NCBI GenBank assembly: GCA_025345505.1
Contig: JANVCC010000010.1
Coordinates: forward strand, 44,217,738-44,281,737
Origin: Todiramphus chloris collaris
Lineage: Eukaryota; Chordata; Aves; Coraciiformes; Alcedinidae
Direction: 5' to 3'
DNA length: 64,000 nucleotides
Position numbers and translations under genes: made by a program. Shown here one piece after another: positions 53,115-64,000 of this stretch; position 1 is the stretch's first letter, and every line of letters starts with the position of its first letter. The notes under the pieces were generated by a model. It had not been told where the DNA came from. It worked only from the letters and a program-made list of their open reading frames with translations, and searched no databases.

Positions 53115-53133
53115 AAAAAAAAAAAAAAAAAAA
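53115..53133. repeat. Poly(A) run
   Basis: Nineteen consecutive A in the intron. Confidence 0.9.
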
Positions 53134-53440
53134 GAAAAAGATTTTTTGAAATGGGTAGTCCTGTAGGTCAGCAGGAAGGGGAATATGAGCCATTTCACAA
53201 TCTGGAAATTTACAAAATGAAAGTACCCAATGTTAGAGATACCTAGAAGTTCCTCTGATAGTGAGCAGTGTTATGATGCCTACAGGCCAATTTATACTGT
53301 GTATATATGTGTAGATACACACTTCACATTTTATTGTCAAATTAACAATATTCTTGTTGACATCATTATGTGGGATTTAAAAAATGGAGCAAAAACTTGC
53401 AAACTATACAGAATTAGTGTCTTCTATTTATATACATAAC

Positions 53441-53485
53441 GTAAAAAGTTGCGTAAAAAGTTGCATAAAAAGTTGCATAAAAAGT
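53441..53485. repeat. 12-bp tandem repeat, nearly four copies
   Basis: GTAAAAAGTTGC twice, then ATAAAAAGTTGC, then a partial ATAAAAAGT. The single G/A difference separates the older and newer pairs. Confidence 0.93.
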
Positions 53486-54384
53486 ATTTCCCAGTTAGAT
53501 GATGTGTCATATGCCTCATTTTGTACTCTGAGCAGTCTTGGCCCTTTCTAACCCTTGGCTTCCTTAGCTTCACCACCTATGCAAGACACGTATTTTGGAA
53601 ATGCTTCCATAAACTCTTCTAAAATTCACTTTTGAAAGAATCCTTTTAAGATTTGGACATTACTATTACTATTTTATTTAAGTCAGATTTTGTCGAAGGT
53701 TTTTCTCTGGTGTGGGATGCATCCAATTCATAAGTTCTTGTTAAAGTTTTCTCACTGAAATCATGATCCAGGCGACTGTTGTGATGGGTTTTGGTTGCAG
53801 CAGAAGTAATAGTTATTTTGTTAGGTAAAGTCTAAAACAATAATTGCTCTAATTTGAGTAAATCATAATTTAATAATGCTATCTAAATCACACATTATGT
53901 AATTATCTGTAAGCCTATGTGCACATAGGTAGATTATATCTTATTTACGGTAAGCAATTCTGTCCACAAGATACTGCTGCAATCCCACAATAGTATTATG
54001 TGGTGTGCCCACATAACTGGCAATCGTATGGGATTATCACAGTCTGTGCCACATAATTACATAGCTGTTTCGCATGAATCAAGTACAGAGAAAAATGCAA
54101 TAGAAGGTTGAAAAATAGAGAAGGGAATAAAATGTATCTCTAATGCAGAAAGCAGTACTATATAGGCAATAAAATAATGATGTGGTTTGTACACATAAAT
54201 AGAGAATTATGGTTTTAAAGTTTGTATGAGTTCTCTTTACTTTTAAAGGCTGAAATGTCAACATATTCCTAATGCTTTTGCACACTAGCTTAGTTAAAAG
54301 CTATGAAATCATGACAAAAATGAATTTAACATTCAGCTGTAATCATTATCTAAAACTAGGGGGAAAAAAAAGAGGAAAATATAC

Positions 54385-54480
54385 ATTGAACAAAGCAAAC
54401 CAACCAACCAACCAAACAAAAACCCAAACAAACAAACAAAAAAAAAAAGCAACCAAAAAAAAAACCCAAAAAAGAAACCA
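54385..54480. repeat. A/C-rich low-complexity tract
   Basis: CCAA and CAAA repeats with A runs; almost no T or G on the plus strand. Similar in kind to the tract at 25,331-25,505. Confidence 0.88.
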
Positions 54481-57480
54481 CAAAGACAAATATTATAGAG
54501 CTTTCCTGGTCATTTACAATAGTTTATTCGTATGTTATGTGCTCAATCATAAAATTTTTTGTTCTGTAATAGGATCCTTTGTTTGTATGTCTTCTGTAAG
54601 CCTGCATTCTGAAAACTAGATTAATATGGCTGACTGATACTTGTGCAGATTCCAAGAATTTAAGACATTATTTTTCATGGATACAAAATGATATTTTAAT
54701 GGTTGGATATTAACAGTAAATTCTTAGCCATTCTCATTTGGGACAAACCCTATGTAGTAACCTGCAGTAAAGCTAAGACCTTGACAATTTTAATGATTTT
54801 GCTTAGTACTACTACTACATGAGCATTTAGGAAGGCATGCTGACTTAATCTTTGAACTGGACACTTGAAATTAGTATGATTTTGCTATATGACAAGTAGG
54901 CAATAGACAGTCGGACTCTCTGATTCATCTTGGTATGTAGATCAAGTTTCCTACATGGTTAACCACTTCACTGTTAATCAGTATCTCCAAATCATTATAA
55001 CTTGAATTTAAAAGGACTTTTTACCTCAGAAAGTTACAGAATATCTTGGTAATTTAACATAGGCATAGACAAATATTCAGATACACAGCTGTATTCAAGG
55101 CAAAGTTTCCTCCTGATTGAAATTAGTTTCCAATTAATTGGGGAAAAAAACAGTTTGTAGTAAAGAAGCAAAAAAAAAGTCTGAAGAGTTGGATATGGTG
55201 ATCACTACAGATAGAGGTCCCATACTGCATTTTACGAAAAAGTTTACCAGTATCTTAAATGTCTTCCAAATTTGTGGCTCTAGCTATAATGTAAAAGGGG
55301 AGGTTTTAATTAGCTTCAGAGGACTTTCCATCAGGTTCATTACAGACCTGAAATTGTTTGCTCCAGTGGTTAATACAATCTTAATTATTACTCTGACTGT
55401 AATTGAGTGAAAACGCTTCTCTATATTTGAAAGAAAATAACAAATATTTTGCATCAGAGAGACAGACAGCCCTACTAAAATCCAGCATATAACACTGAAT
55501 ATTGTTGTTTACAAGATGGTGAAGCCTCAGGTTCTATGATGATAGGGATTAGATAATAATTCCATGGAAAAGTTGGTTGTTTAAAATACTGTGGCCTCCA
55601 GGGTCTTTAGGAATTGAGTCATTAGAAAACTTCTGCTGTGTGTTCAAACAGGTTTGAATCTCTCTAGGTATCACAATGTTTGCATTATTTCTACTAAGGA
55701 ATGACTAAAAGCTTTCCATTTAAAGATTTTGAAAATACAGAGCTCTCATAAGCTTAAAGTGACTATAAATATTAAGGGCAAAAATATAAAGAGTTGGCAA
55801 GATAAAACTGTTACTCTTTTCAAAGTTTCTTGACACTGCTGTGGAAGATAAAATAAAATATTGTTATTAACAGCAATAAGACAACCTGCTTTTGTAAAGC
55901 AAAACTTTAATTTCACTGTCATTAAATATATAAAAACCAAGCATAAGAAAACAAGGGATATACTTTCTGTGCTGACACAAGGGGTACACAGTCACTAAGG
56001 AAAAGCATAAAATCTCTGTACCTTTGGAGTTGTTGGTTTGAAAATGCATTAACCTTTTAATGTATTTTACATTAAACAGTGACTGGGTAAATACAAAGAA
56101 ATGAAACAGGTCTCCATTTCATCTGAGTTCTCTAAGTTAGTATGGACTACAAAGCCTGTCTGCATCAGTGCAGTTCTGTGCTTGGTACAGTGAGCTGGTT
56201 TGAACAGGAAGTCTGGAGATCGTCTCCTCCAGAATAGCCTACAACTTTGTAGTTAACAACTTTTTTCCTGAGAAAAAGGGAGCTACAGGCTTCAACTCAC
56301 TGAGGGAGGAGTTGATGCCCCGTCTCTCGATTCGTGATGGAACAATCTAGCTATTATGTTATTTTGTAAATATTTAGTGACATTACCACTAGTGTAGTCT
56401 TTCCTTTTTTGTTGTTTGATTGGTTTTATAAAAATGGACTCGACTCAGTTAGACACATAGCTTCTGAAAGGATATGGGACTTCTCAGCCCAAATAGAGAA
56501 AGGACTTAATCTGCCTTCTGGACTCTTGCTTCTGAAGGTCCAGATACTAGAAAAGTATGTCCCTATGTTAAGTACTTCCCTCTGACTGACTCTGCACTGG
56601 GACTTTTGTAGATCACTCTTCTGCAGTGTCTGATTTTTCCCTGTCATTGTTACTGGCCCTCTATATCTAGTCAGCAGTGTTGTTAGACGGGTGCTTTTGG
56701 TGTTGTATAGCTTTCCATTTCAAGGAAAGGGTATTCTTATTAAGTAAATGTGAAGTCATTTCTGCAAAACTATTTACCATTTACAGTGTGTGGTATCTTC
56801 CAGGTTAGTATTTTTAACCTCTGCCCTATATGTTCCCAAAACAAGGATGCATTGCTAAAATAAAATATGATTTTCATTTCTATTTTGACATATTTATGTG
56901 CTGATAACATGCCTCATGCCAAAATGTACCACCACTGTAGGTTAGAACTTTATGGTTAATATAATACTCTTACCTAAAGTATAATTAAAATGCTGTCTGA
57001 TGGTTATGGTTAATTAGCAAAAAACCTAAAAGATTAAATTACTTACAGAGCCCTTGACTGATTGAACTGATACGTGTCCTGGATAACACATAAATATTGC
57101 AGAAAATAATCCAATATGACATCTGTGACATTCAACTATAACTTAAATTATAGACTGGTCAGTAAATGATCTTAAGCTGTTTAAGGTTTCATCAGCCATC
57201 TGCAAGATTGATTTTCTTCAAAATTACTGTACTAAAATGTTTTCTTTTGTTGTTGCACTGACTCAGATCACAAACCACAATTTTAAGATCGTCTCTTATT
57301 TACAAAAATGCTTTGACATAGTGCATTTGTTCAGCCTAGGCAACAATAAAGGATTGTGGTATCATTTTGAAGAAGGTTGTTTGACAGATCCTGTTTGTTT
57401 ATTTGGGGTAATGTGAGCTGCATTCAGAAAATGTTATATTTTGTTTCATGATTGTGTACATTCTCTCCCACTGCTTCCAG

Positions 57481-57654
57481 GCAAGCCCTGTAAGCAGAGA
57501 AGACACGGATTTAGACCTTGTTTCCATGGCCAGTGGAAGTGCTTTGACTGAGGACAGAGAAAAAAATAAGCAGCCACACAGACATTCAGCAAAATCTTCA
57601 AGTAAGTTATGTTTTGTTTCAATATCAATTTTAAAGATCACTTTAAAATGCTAG
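57481..57654 (+). CDS. LRRIQ1: LRRIQ1 last coding exon (C-terminus)
   Basis: Acceptor TTCTCTCCCACTGCTTCCAG ends at 57,480; phase 0 entry. The translation starts ASPVSREDTDLDLVSMASGS, passes ALTEDREKNKQPHRHSAKSS and runs SKLCFVSIS to a TAG at 57,652-57,654. VSREDTDLDL and HRHSA-SSSKL match the mammalian C-terminus as I recall it (which ends SSSKLWFPSKLI), which favours reading through to this stop. A perfect donor GTAAGT lies inside the exon at 57,602, giving a possible second form described separately. Confidence 0.9.
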   Translation, partial: ASPVSREDTDLDLVSMASGSALTEDREKNKQPHRHSAKSSSKLCFVSISILKITLKC

Positions 57655-57930
57655 GTGGAACTGAGCATGCTTGGAATCCCTAATAACACATTCTAATAAT
57701 ATTTTTTGTTTCTTTCTTACCTAAAAACTTTTCATATGTTTTCTACAATTCTGTTTAAAAACTGCACCATTGATATCAATAGACATTCCTCCTGTGATTT
57801 TAGTGGGAAGTTCCCTGTGATGTATGCTAAGTGTTCTGATGGTTGAGTTCTTAAAAGATTTTCTTTTCTCTAAATTATAAAAAAGGATGAGGCTTTTAAT
57901 GTTTTCCTCTCTTTTTTTCTTTTTTTACAG

Positions 57931-57941
57931 AAGAGGCTTGA
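57931..57941 (+). CDS. LRRIQ1: Possible alternative LRRIQ1 terminal coding segment
   Basis: If the GTAAGT at 57,602 is used, the next good acceptor is the long pyrimidine tract ending TTTTTTTACAG at 57,930. The A carried from 57,601 plus AA gives Lys, then Glu, Ala and TGA at 57,939-57,941. The protein would then end SAKSSKEA and lose the SSSKLCF-type end. Both splice sites are strong, but the conserved C-terminal residues argue for the unspliced form. Confidence 0.35.
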
Positions 57942-58165
57942 AAAGTAAGTTTTGTAAAATGAATACCAGAACATATCTCATAATCAAGCCACAGATTCCT
58001 GTCATGTTAATTACTAATTATGCTGCAGTATATACATCACACTGAACTTACTGTAGCTCAGTGGCAGAGGATCATTTTAAAGCCTTATATTTTTACCACT
58101 CTAATATCATACAAATCAACAAAATAATCTATAGAAAAAAAAAAGAAAAAATAATCCTTGAAAGT

Positions 58166-58300
58166 AATAAAATGATAACATTTTAAGTTTCATGTTTTAT
58201 TTTGTGTAATATAACTGAATAAAATATTGATATATTTCTAATAACATGACATACTGTATTTTTTAATTTGTATACAATGTCTTTTCCAAATAAATAAAAC
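58166..58300 (+). promoter_or_regulatory. LRRIQ1: Cluster of AATAAA poly(A) signals
   Basis: AATAAA occurs at 58,166-58,171, 58,218-58,223, 58,291-58,296 and 58,295-58,300, within 650 bp of the stop codon and with none between the stop and 58,166. They are plausible mRNA 3' end signals, but AATAAA is frequent by chance in DNA this AT-rich. Confidence 0.35.
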
Positions 58301-61300
58301 TTCAAACCCCAAAAATCTATATTATGGAAAATAAGCAACATTAAATAACTTTCACAAAACTATTGGAATTCCTAAAACTGTTTAAGTTTCATTAAATGTT
58401 TCATGTCAAAATAGAAACCCGGTTATTTCATAGATATGTAATTGATAGATTTGGGTTTTTTTATTATATGCGACTTTTCACTTTCAATGGAAAACAAATT
58501 AAAATTCAAGGAAAAGTGTAAAAGTACTTGATATCTCTCTTTTTCTGACATACTTTGTAAAGGCTTTGGAATAAAGATTTATTTACATTATATTAGTCCA
58601 CCTCAGGCAAAAAATAACAGTGAGTAAAATTTGTCTGTGCTTATTCACTTGATTTTCATTCCTAAAATTAGATTAGATAGAATTTATCATCCTAGTCTAA
58701 GTTAATTGCATCCGTGGAAAAAGAATATGGTTCTTTTTCTCTGCCTGCCATCTTAGAATCTAATGGTGTCTTGAGTTTTCCTATTTCTCTCCATTGGCTA
58801 GTGAGGAAACCCCACCATTTAAATTAGCTGAGATTCCTAACTGCTAAGATCCTGAATTTAGATAAGGCAAGTCTAAGATACTGATGTCAATGGCAAAATT
58901 ATCATTATATTCTTATATTCAAAATAGAATATATGCATATCTTGAATAATTGAGTTAAATAGTATACACTGCAGTCATTTCAGTGTATAACAGTCTAGCT
59001 TGTAAACTGCACTATACCTCCACCCAGAAAAATAAACCAGAATAAACACTTTCAACAAAGATAGGCATGTAGGACTTGTAGGTGTTAGGAGCTTCGGAGC
59101 AGTAAAGAAAGAAGTGTTGTTTTATTATACCTTCAAAGAGAAGAGACTAGGAAAGAAGCAGGAAAGAACAGTTGACTGACAGAGTCATAAGTGTGAGAGA
59201 TGAAGCAACAATTTAAAGTGTCTGAAAATGTATATATGTATTTTCATAAAATACACATCTACTACTAGCACAAGGACACATTCATTCTCCTTTCAGTAGT
59301 CTGGTAGCTAAGGAAAAAGGGCTCAGGTCTTATGTCATTCTGTATATGTTTCTGCATGTGCATCTATGTAATTTTTTCCATCGTGGATTTGTAATGCATA
59401 TTACATATAAAACAAAACATTACTATTATCTTTGTACAATTTATATGCAGTCTATAAACATGTTTATTACATTAGTTCAGTTGCTTTTCAATGATTGAAA
59501 ATAAATTATTAGCCCTGTAGTATCCTTAATCTGAAAACATTAGACATTTGCCTTTATTTATAATGCATTCATTATAAAATACTTTCCTGTTGTATTGTCT
59601 CTCTTAGTTTTGCTTTCGGAAATATTTAGTGATGAAACCTAGAAACTATTTAAGTGATTTAGTTGGTATATTTCTTCTGAGTTACCCTGCACTTGTATTA
59701 GAGAAGAGCTTAGAAAAGATGCGGTGACCTTAGAGGTGCTGCCATTTGAACAATTTTTTAAATGTTCTTGTATTGTTTTTTCAGGAGGATTCAACCTCAA
59801 TGGTTTGACAAGCTTTAATTAATAAAGTGCTGCTAAATTCACTTTGCAACATCCATAATACTGGTTGTTGTTCTGAATTCTTTTTTTTTTTTTTGTAGGA
59901 ATTTCAGCAAACTATGCCATACAGCTGAGAGAGCTATTAGTATATATCAATAATATTAGTTGGGGGTATCATATATATTTCTTATATATAATTGTATGTC
60001 AGTAATTGAATCGATAAATTCTTGAGCGCATCCAGGCTGAAAAGTGAGGTCTAAAAGTGCAGGATACATGATTTTTAGATATATTTACACACAAAAAAAA
60101 ACCCTCAAATATTTATGATACTGAAATAAAATGGGACATGAAAATAAACAGGGACATGATTGCAGATGAATGATCATGTTTTTGTAAAGACAAAACAGAA
60201 TGCTTCAAGGTTATTATCCTTTAATTCAGAGGTGTTTGTAGAAAGGCTAAGTCAAAATTTTCAGAAATATTTTAGGGAGCAACCCAACTTTGATGTGTTT
60301 TTTGTACTTTTCCAAAGGTAGGTTCTTAGTATTCCCAAATAAAGATTTTGAAGTTTATTATCACCCAAACTGACTATATTTTTTTTTTTCTGAAAAAGCT
60401 GGATGGGGTAGGTTAATCCTAAACTAACTTAATTCTGTTCCTTGAGAGAACAAAATTAATTAAGGAATAAAAGAAATGCTGTAGATATAGTATATCTCAT
60501 TTTAAGGAAAGCAGTTTTATACTTAAAGTATTTGATGTGGTTCCATGTTAAATGTTAAAAGGGAAAACTGACATTGTTAAATTAATCCAGTAATGACAGA
60601 AAAAGAAAAAAGGAAAATTAATATAACCTAATTAGAAAGTAACAATTACTCAGTTAGACAAATCAGTTATCTGTCTAATTTAGGACCTTGCCTCTACTGA
60701 TGGCCAGTACGTTAAGTTCTCAAACATACTACTTCATATTCCTTCCAGAAATCATAGTTCTTTATGCTCCTTGGTACCTAAATTTTCTTTACTATTTCTT
60801 GAGGTGGTGTTTGTCATTTCTTGTCTGATTACTGCGAAGAACTGAATCTTTGTGGTACCTAGTGCCAGTAAGTTGAAAATGTAGGTGTGTTAGAATGACC
60901 TTTTGCTGATTACATTTTCTGCCTGTCAGCTTCACATAAAATCACCTTGCTTTTGTAAAACAGGAAAGAAAAAAAGTTATTTTTCCCTGATGTATAATTT
61001 CTCTGTAATACATATACACAAGCCATGACAGTTAGAGACTTACAGAGTTATGCAGGATTCAAGTACCAGTCTGACACTTATTGGTATTTTTATTAACTCC
61101 ATAAATATTGGTGCGAATTGCTGGTTATATATTTTATTACTTTCCTGAACACTGGTAGTGTAGTCAGCACTAAGTTGCAAGACAGGCATAGGAATATTTT
61201 GCAAGAATTAGAAGTACTTTTTTTTTTATACCTAGATAGACAGAATTTTTTTTTTTTTACTGATGTCAAGCTTGTGAGTAGTCTATGAGAATCATCAACT

Positions 61301-62340
61301 CCATTCTACCATCCTAATCCAATTCTGGCCAACAAGACCTGGACCCTTAGACACCCTACATCACAATTTTGTGGTTTTGTTTTCTTGGCAAATGTTAAAC
61401 ATTATTTTCATTGTACTTCTGTCTTGTGAACTGCAATCTTCTGTCAGGGATTTCTAGAAGCACCATAATTTAAAAGTGGAATGCAATGGGAGCTGTGCCT
61501 CTAATTGCTCTTTAAAGTATTGCCCAGAATCTTAATTGTTCTCTTCCCTGAATTCTAATCTTTCAGAGATCCTCTTATATCAGTAAAATACTGCTTTCCA
61601 GGAAAAAAAAAAAAGTAAAATTTTGGCCTGAATCTTGTCATTCCTTAATCACGCCTAGTTCAAAAAACAATCAATTTAATTTCTCAGATAAATTTAAACT
61701 TTACCATTTTGTTAGTCGGCGAAATTACATTAATGATTTTTGATAATGTCCCTCTTACTGTGGAAAGGCTTCAAACTCAAATCAAAAACCAAACAAACAA
61801 ACACAGCAACTTTTATTTCAATTTCCTTTTTATATCTCAATTTTTCTTTTTCCTTGTGATAGAACCCCCACCTTTGCCATCATTTCTTTGAGAATGAGAC
61901 TAGAAAGTCTTGACTTTGTTTTATGCAGTGTATAGTGCAGCTTCACATCTTAAAAAAAAAATCCTGCTTTCCTACTACTTTCTCCTTAGCATTAGTATTG
62001 TCTATATACTCTAGTTCCATAACTTCTGTCTTTCATTTAGGATTTCTAAACTCCTTGTGTGCAGTAAACATCTCAGTTTTAAGCTCTGTCTTCATGACAT
62101 TATTCAGTGGCCTTTTTTTCATTCTTTCTTTCTGGTTTTCTTTCTTTTTTTTTTTTTTGGCTTACACAGTCTGAATTAGAAGTTTGCCATGTTAGAAAAC
62201 GACTAAGAAACATCTCAGAAGCATGGAAACAAATATAAAGGTACTTTAGTAATCCTTTCAGTTTCTCAGCATTTACCTGCTTTAGCAAACTTCCTGGAAG
62301 ATAATGGCAAAATGTATGCTTTCTTAGAAATATGTAGAAA

Positions 62341-62371
62341 TACTGTAAGTGTATTGAGGATACTTACAGTA
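62341..62371. repeat. Short inverted repeat
   Basis: TACTGTAAGT and ACTTACAGTA are perfect 10-bp arms separated by an 11-base loop. Small and possibly chance. Confidence 0.7.
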
Positions 62372-63681
62372 CAAATTACTATCATCAGCAAAATGCTGAA
62401 CCCAATTTACCTTAGAAATCACAACTACTGTCACGACTTTAGGAAAAAACCTGTTTCTTCCATAATCCATTATATGACCACATGAATGTTAGCAGACAAG
62501 CATTTTTCCCAAGAAAAGATAGTGAGATGTTTCCGTACTGTTAATATTTTTGTGCTTAGAAGATGAAGGTACATAACTGATGACAAAAACTTCTATGGTT
62601 TTGAAGTAATTAAATTTTGCTAGGCTGTGATACCTAGTAGAAAAGCATTAATACTATTTTGAACATCCTTTCAGCATAACTTTTTTTCCACACAAACACC
62701 TCTGTACATCTTACTAGAATACAAATATGCCTCAGAAAAAGAGACATCAATCCACCATGCATTAACACATTCCATATCTTTATTAGAAGCTAATTAAACC
62801 TATCATATAGGCTGAAAGAATGCAAAATAGCCTCAGTCTCAAAACCCTTAGACATATTAAAATAGAACGGTACCTAGGCAAAAAGCTGTGCAGAGATGGG
62901 GTAATTTAGCAGTGGAGCAATGCTATATGAATTTGAAATTCTTTAATGACTTCCAAACAACAGCTTGTTCACATCCTTCAAACTTATGGTGCAGGCACAG
63001 AAAGCAAATAATCTCAATATTTTGTCACATCCAAATTTTTCTTTGATCCTTTGGTGCTTTCTTTTAAATAATCAATGAGAAAAGGTACTGTATTAGAAAT
63101 TAATAAATCAGTACAATGTTTTTCATGATACTTCTTTTTGTTATATTCTTCAGTATGCTGAACTTTACTTGATGTCCCGTATGTGAAAGTACACAGCATA
63201 GTGGAACTTGTTCATGTGCAGACTTTAGATACTAAAATCTACTTTTCCATATATGATGCTGCTAGTATACATTTTGTTCACATAAGAGAAAGTATTTCAC
63301 TGTAGATCCAAGAGGTTTGGCTTTTTTTAGTTCTGTCTCTAGTCTGTTAGTTAATATTAGGAATGTCATTTTTAATCTATATACATCAATTTTCCTGTCT
63401 GCAGAAATAATAGTCATGATATATACCATCCTTGTATGTTTACGTATTTACTGATGAAAGGATAACAGCATCTTTATGTTTAACTGTTAGGAAGGGATAG
63501 GGGGCTTCTCATTTGTGAACTAGATAAAGTATTTGGAAACTACCATACAAACAAAGGAGTAATGGTACAGATGGATATACACGTGTACAGCCATTCAAAT
63601 GACAAACTAGTTATGGTATGGTGACAAAATTAAAGGATATGTCAAATGGTGGAATGATTAAGTTACAAAATCAAGATGATT

Positions 63682-64000
63682 ACAGAATCATAGAATGGTT
63701 TGGGTTGAAAGAGACCTTAAAGATCATCTAGTTCCAACTCCCTTGCCATGGGCAGCGATACCTCCAGCTCAATGAGGTTGCTCAGAGTCCCATCCAGGCT
63801 GACCTTAAACACTTACAGGGAGGGGGTATCCACATCCTCTCTGGGCAGCCTGTTCCAGTGCCTCACCAACCTCACAGTGAAGAACTTCCTCCTTACATCT
63901 ATTCTAAATTTAATCTAAATTAAGTTTGAAACCTTTACCCTGTGTCCTATCACTATACTTCTGGATAAGGAGTCCTTCCTCATCTTTCCTGTAAGCCCCC
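63682..64000 (-). mobile_element. CR1 LINE 3' region, continues beyond window
   Basis: Starts ACAGAATCATAGAATGGTTT and continues through GAGACCTTAAAGATCATCTA, then GGGCAGCCTGTTCCAGTGCC and CTCACAGTGAAGAACTTCCT, the classic reverse complement of the CR1 3' end and C-terminal ORF2 region. It is far better preserved than the copies in the introns, so it is younger. The 5' part lies past base 64,000. Confidence 0.95.

Larger units (their letters stand above)
52498..57480 (+). other. LRRIQ1: LRRIQ1 intron of 5.0 kb, phase 0
   Basis: AT-rich. It contains a poly(A) run (53,115-53,133), a 12-bp tandem repeat (53,441-53,485), an A/C-rich tract (54,385-54,480), and two blocks with clustered TAATTA-like and other factor-like motifs (about 55,255-55,430 and 56,980-57,320), discussed in the findings. 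The 91-codon plus-strand frame at 55,138-55,410 lacks splice context and is not called. Confidence 0.7.
1..57654 (+). other. LRRIQ1: LRRIQ1 gene, 3' portion (ten coding exons and introns)
   Basis: Ten exons on the plus strand, each with AG/GT borders and mutually consistent phase, encode about 373 residues. They match in order the C-terminal part of LRRIQ1 as I recall it from mammals: an IQ motif, AALEKEWL, SEEWGFKDIS, VRLALFKNNENK, YQWLHTQ, a VQLV segment and VSREDTDLDL. Human LRRIQ1 is about 1,700 residues, so roughly the last fifth is here; the N-terminal coiled coil and LRR block must lie upstream of base 1. IQ motifs normally bind calmodulin or calmodulin-like light chains. The protein's exact cellular role is poorly known and the sequence does not settle it. 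The gene assignment rests on remembered protein sequence, not a database search. Confidence 0.93.
57942..63681. other. 3' UTR and intergenic flank
   Basis: AT-rich, mostly unique sequence downstream of LRRIQ1. It has small homopolymer runs (for example T at 59,881-59,894) but no gene, transposon or RNA gene that I recognise. Short open frames at 61,709-62,288 are low-complexity or lack protein character. By vertebrate synteny this should be the LRRIQ1-ALX1 interval. Confidence 0.65.

Noticed and set aside
55138-55410. 91-codon plus-strand open frame
   Set aside because: No good acceptor or donor, and the flanking LRRIQ1 exons are in phase without it.
58053-58070. tRNA A-box-like TAGCTCAGTGGCAGAG
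   Set aside because: No B box or acceptor-stem pairing follows within tRNA distance, so neither a tRNA gene nor a convincing tRNA-derived SINE.
1-64000. Retroviral or other LTR elements, DNA transposons, CRISPR arrays, rRNA or tRNA genes
   Set aside because: No paired long terminal repeats, terminal inverted repeats with target duplications, spaced direct repeats or RNA gene signatures were seen by eye; a repeat-library search would be needed to exclude very old copies.

Overview
The window is AT-rich vertebrate nuclear DNA, most likely from a bird. Its only recognisable interspersed repeats are CR1 LINE fragments with the typical short ATTCTGTGAT-type 3' end. No Alu, B1 or L1 was seen. CR1 also occurs in turtles and crocodilians, so 'bird' is an inference. 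No bacterial genes, CRISPR arrays, retroviral LTR pairs or RNA genes were recognised.

Most of the window (1 to about 57,654) is the 3' part of one plus-strand gene, LRRIQ1 (leucine-rich repeats and IQ motif containing 1). I place ten coding exons: 1828-1966, 4239-4358, 19169-19258, 19992-20113, 20699-20794, 21140-21225, 29197-29298, 50755-50887, 52437-52497 and 57481-57654. All have consensus AG/GT junctions, all codon phases agree, and together they encode about 373 C-terminal residues. They hold two IQ motifs, an acidic stretch, then the conserved C-terminal tail that I recall from mammalian LRRIQ1 (AALEKEWL, SEEWGFKDIS, VRLALFKNNENK, YQWLHTQ, VSREDTDLDL). Everything upstream (LRRs, N-terminal coiled coil) lies outside the window. 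A second, spliced C-terminal end is possible at 57,602 to 57,941.

The introns make up over 95% of the locus. The 14.8-kb intron at 4359-19168 holds three CR1 pieces. The 21.5-kb intron at 29299-50754 is mostly unique AT-rich sequence with microsatellites, a perfect 52-bp tandem duplication, a perfect 14-bp-arm hairpin, and a small group of minus-strand exon-like open segments (39,381-42,573) that might be a nested antisense gene. The flank from 57,655 to 64,000 is intergenic and ends inside a minus-strand CR1 copy. In vertebrates the next gene downstream of LRRIQ1 is ALX1, a craniofacial homeobox gene, so this flank and the last introns are plausible places for ALX1 regulatory DNA. That part is inference.

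I found no clearly new biological system. The points most worth checking are the possible antisense exons, the alternative LRRIQ1 C-terminus, the overlapping CR1 pair and the candidate regulatory blocks near the 3' end of the gene.
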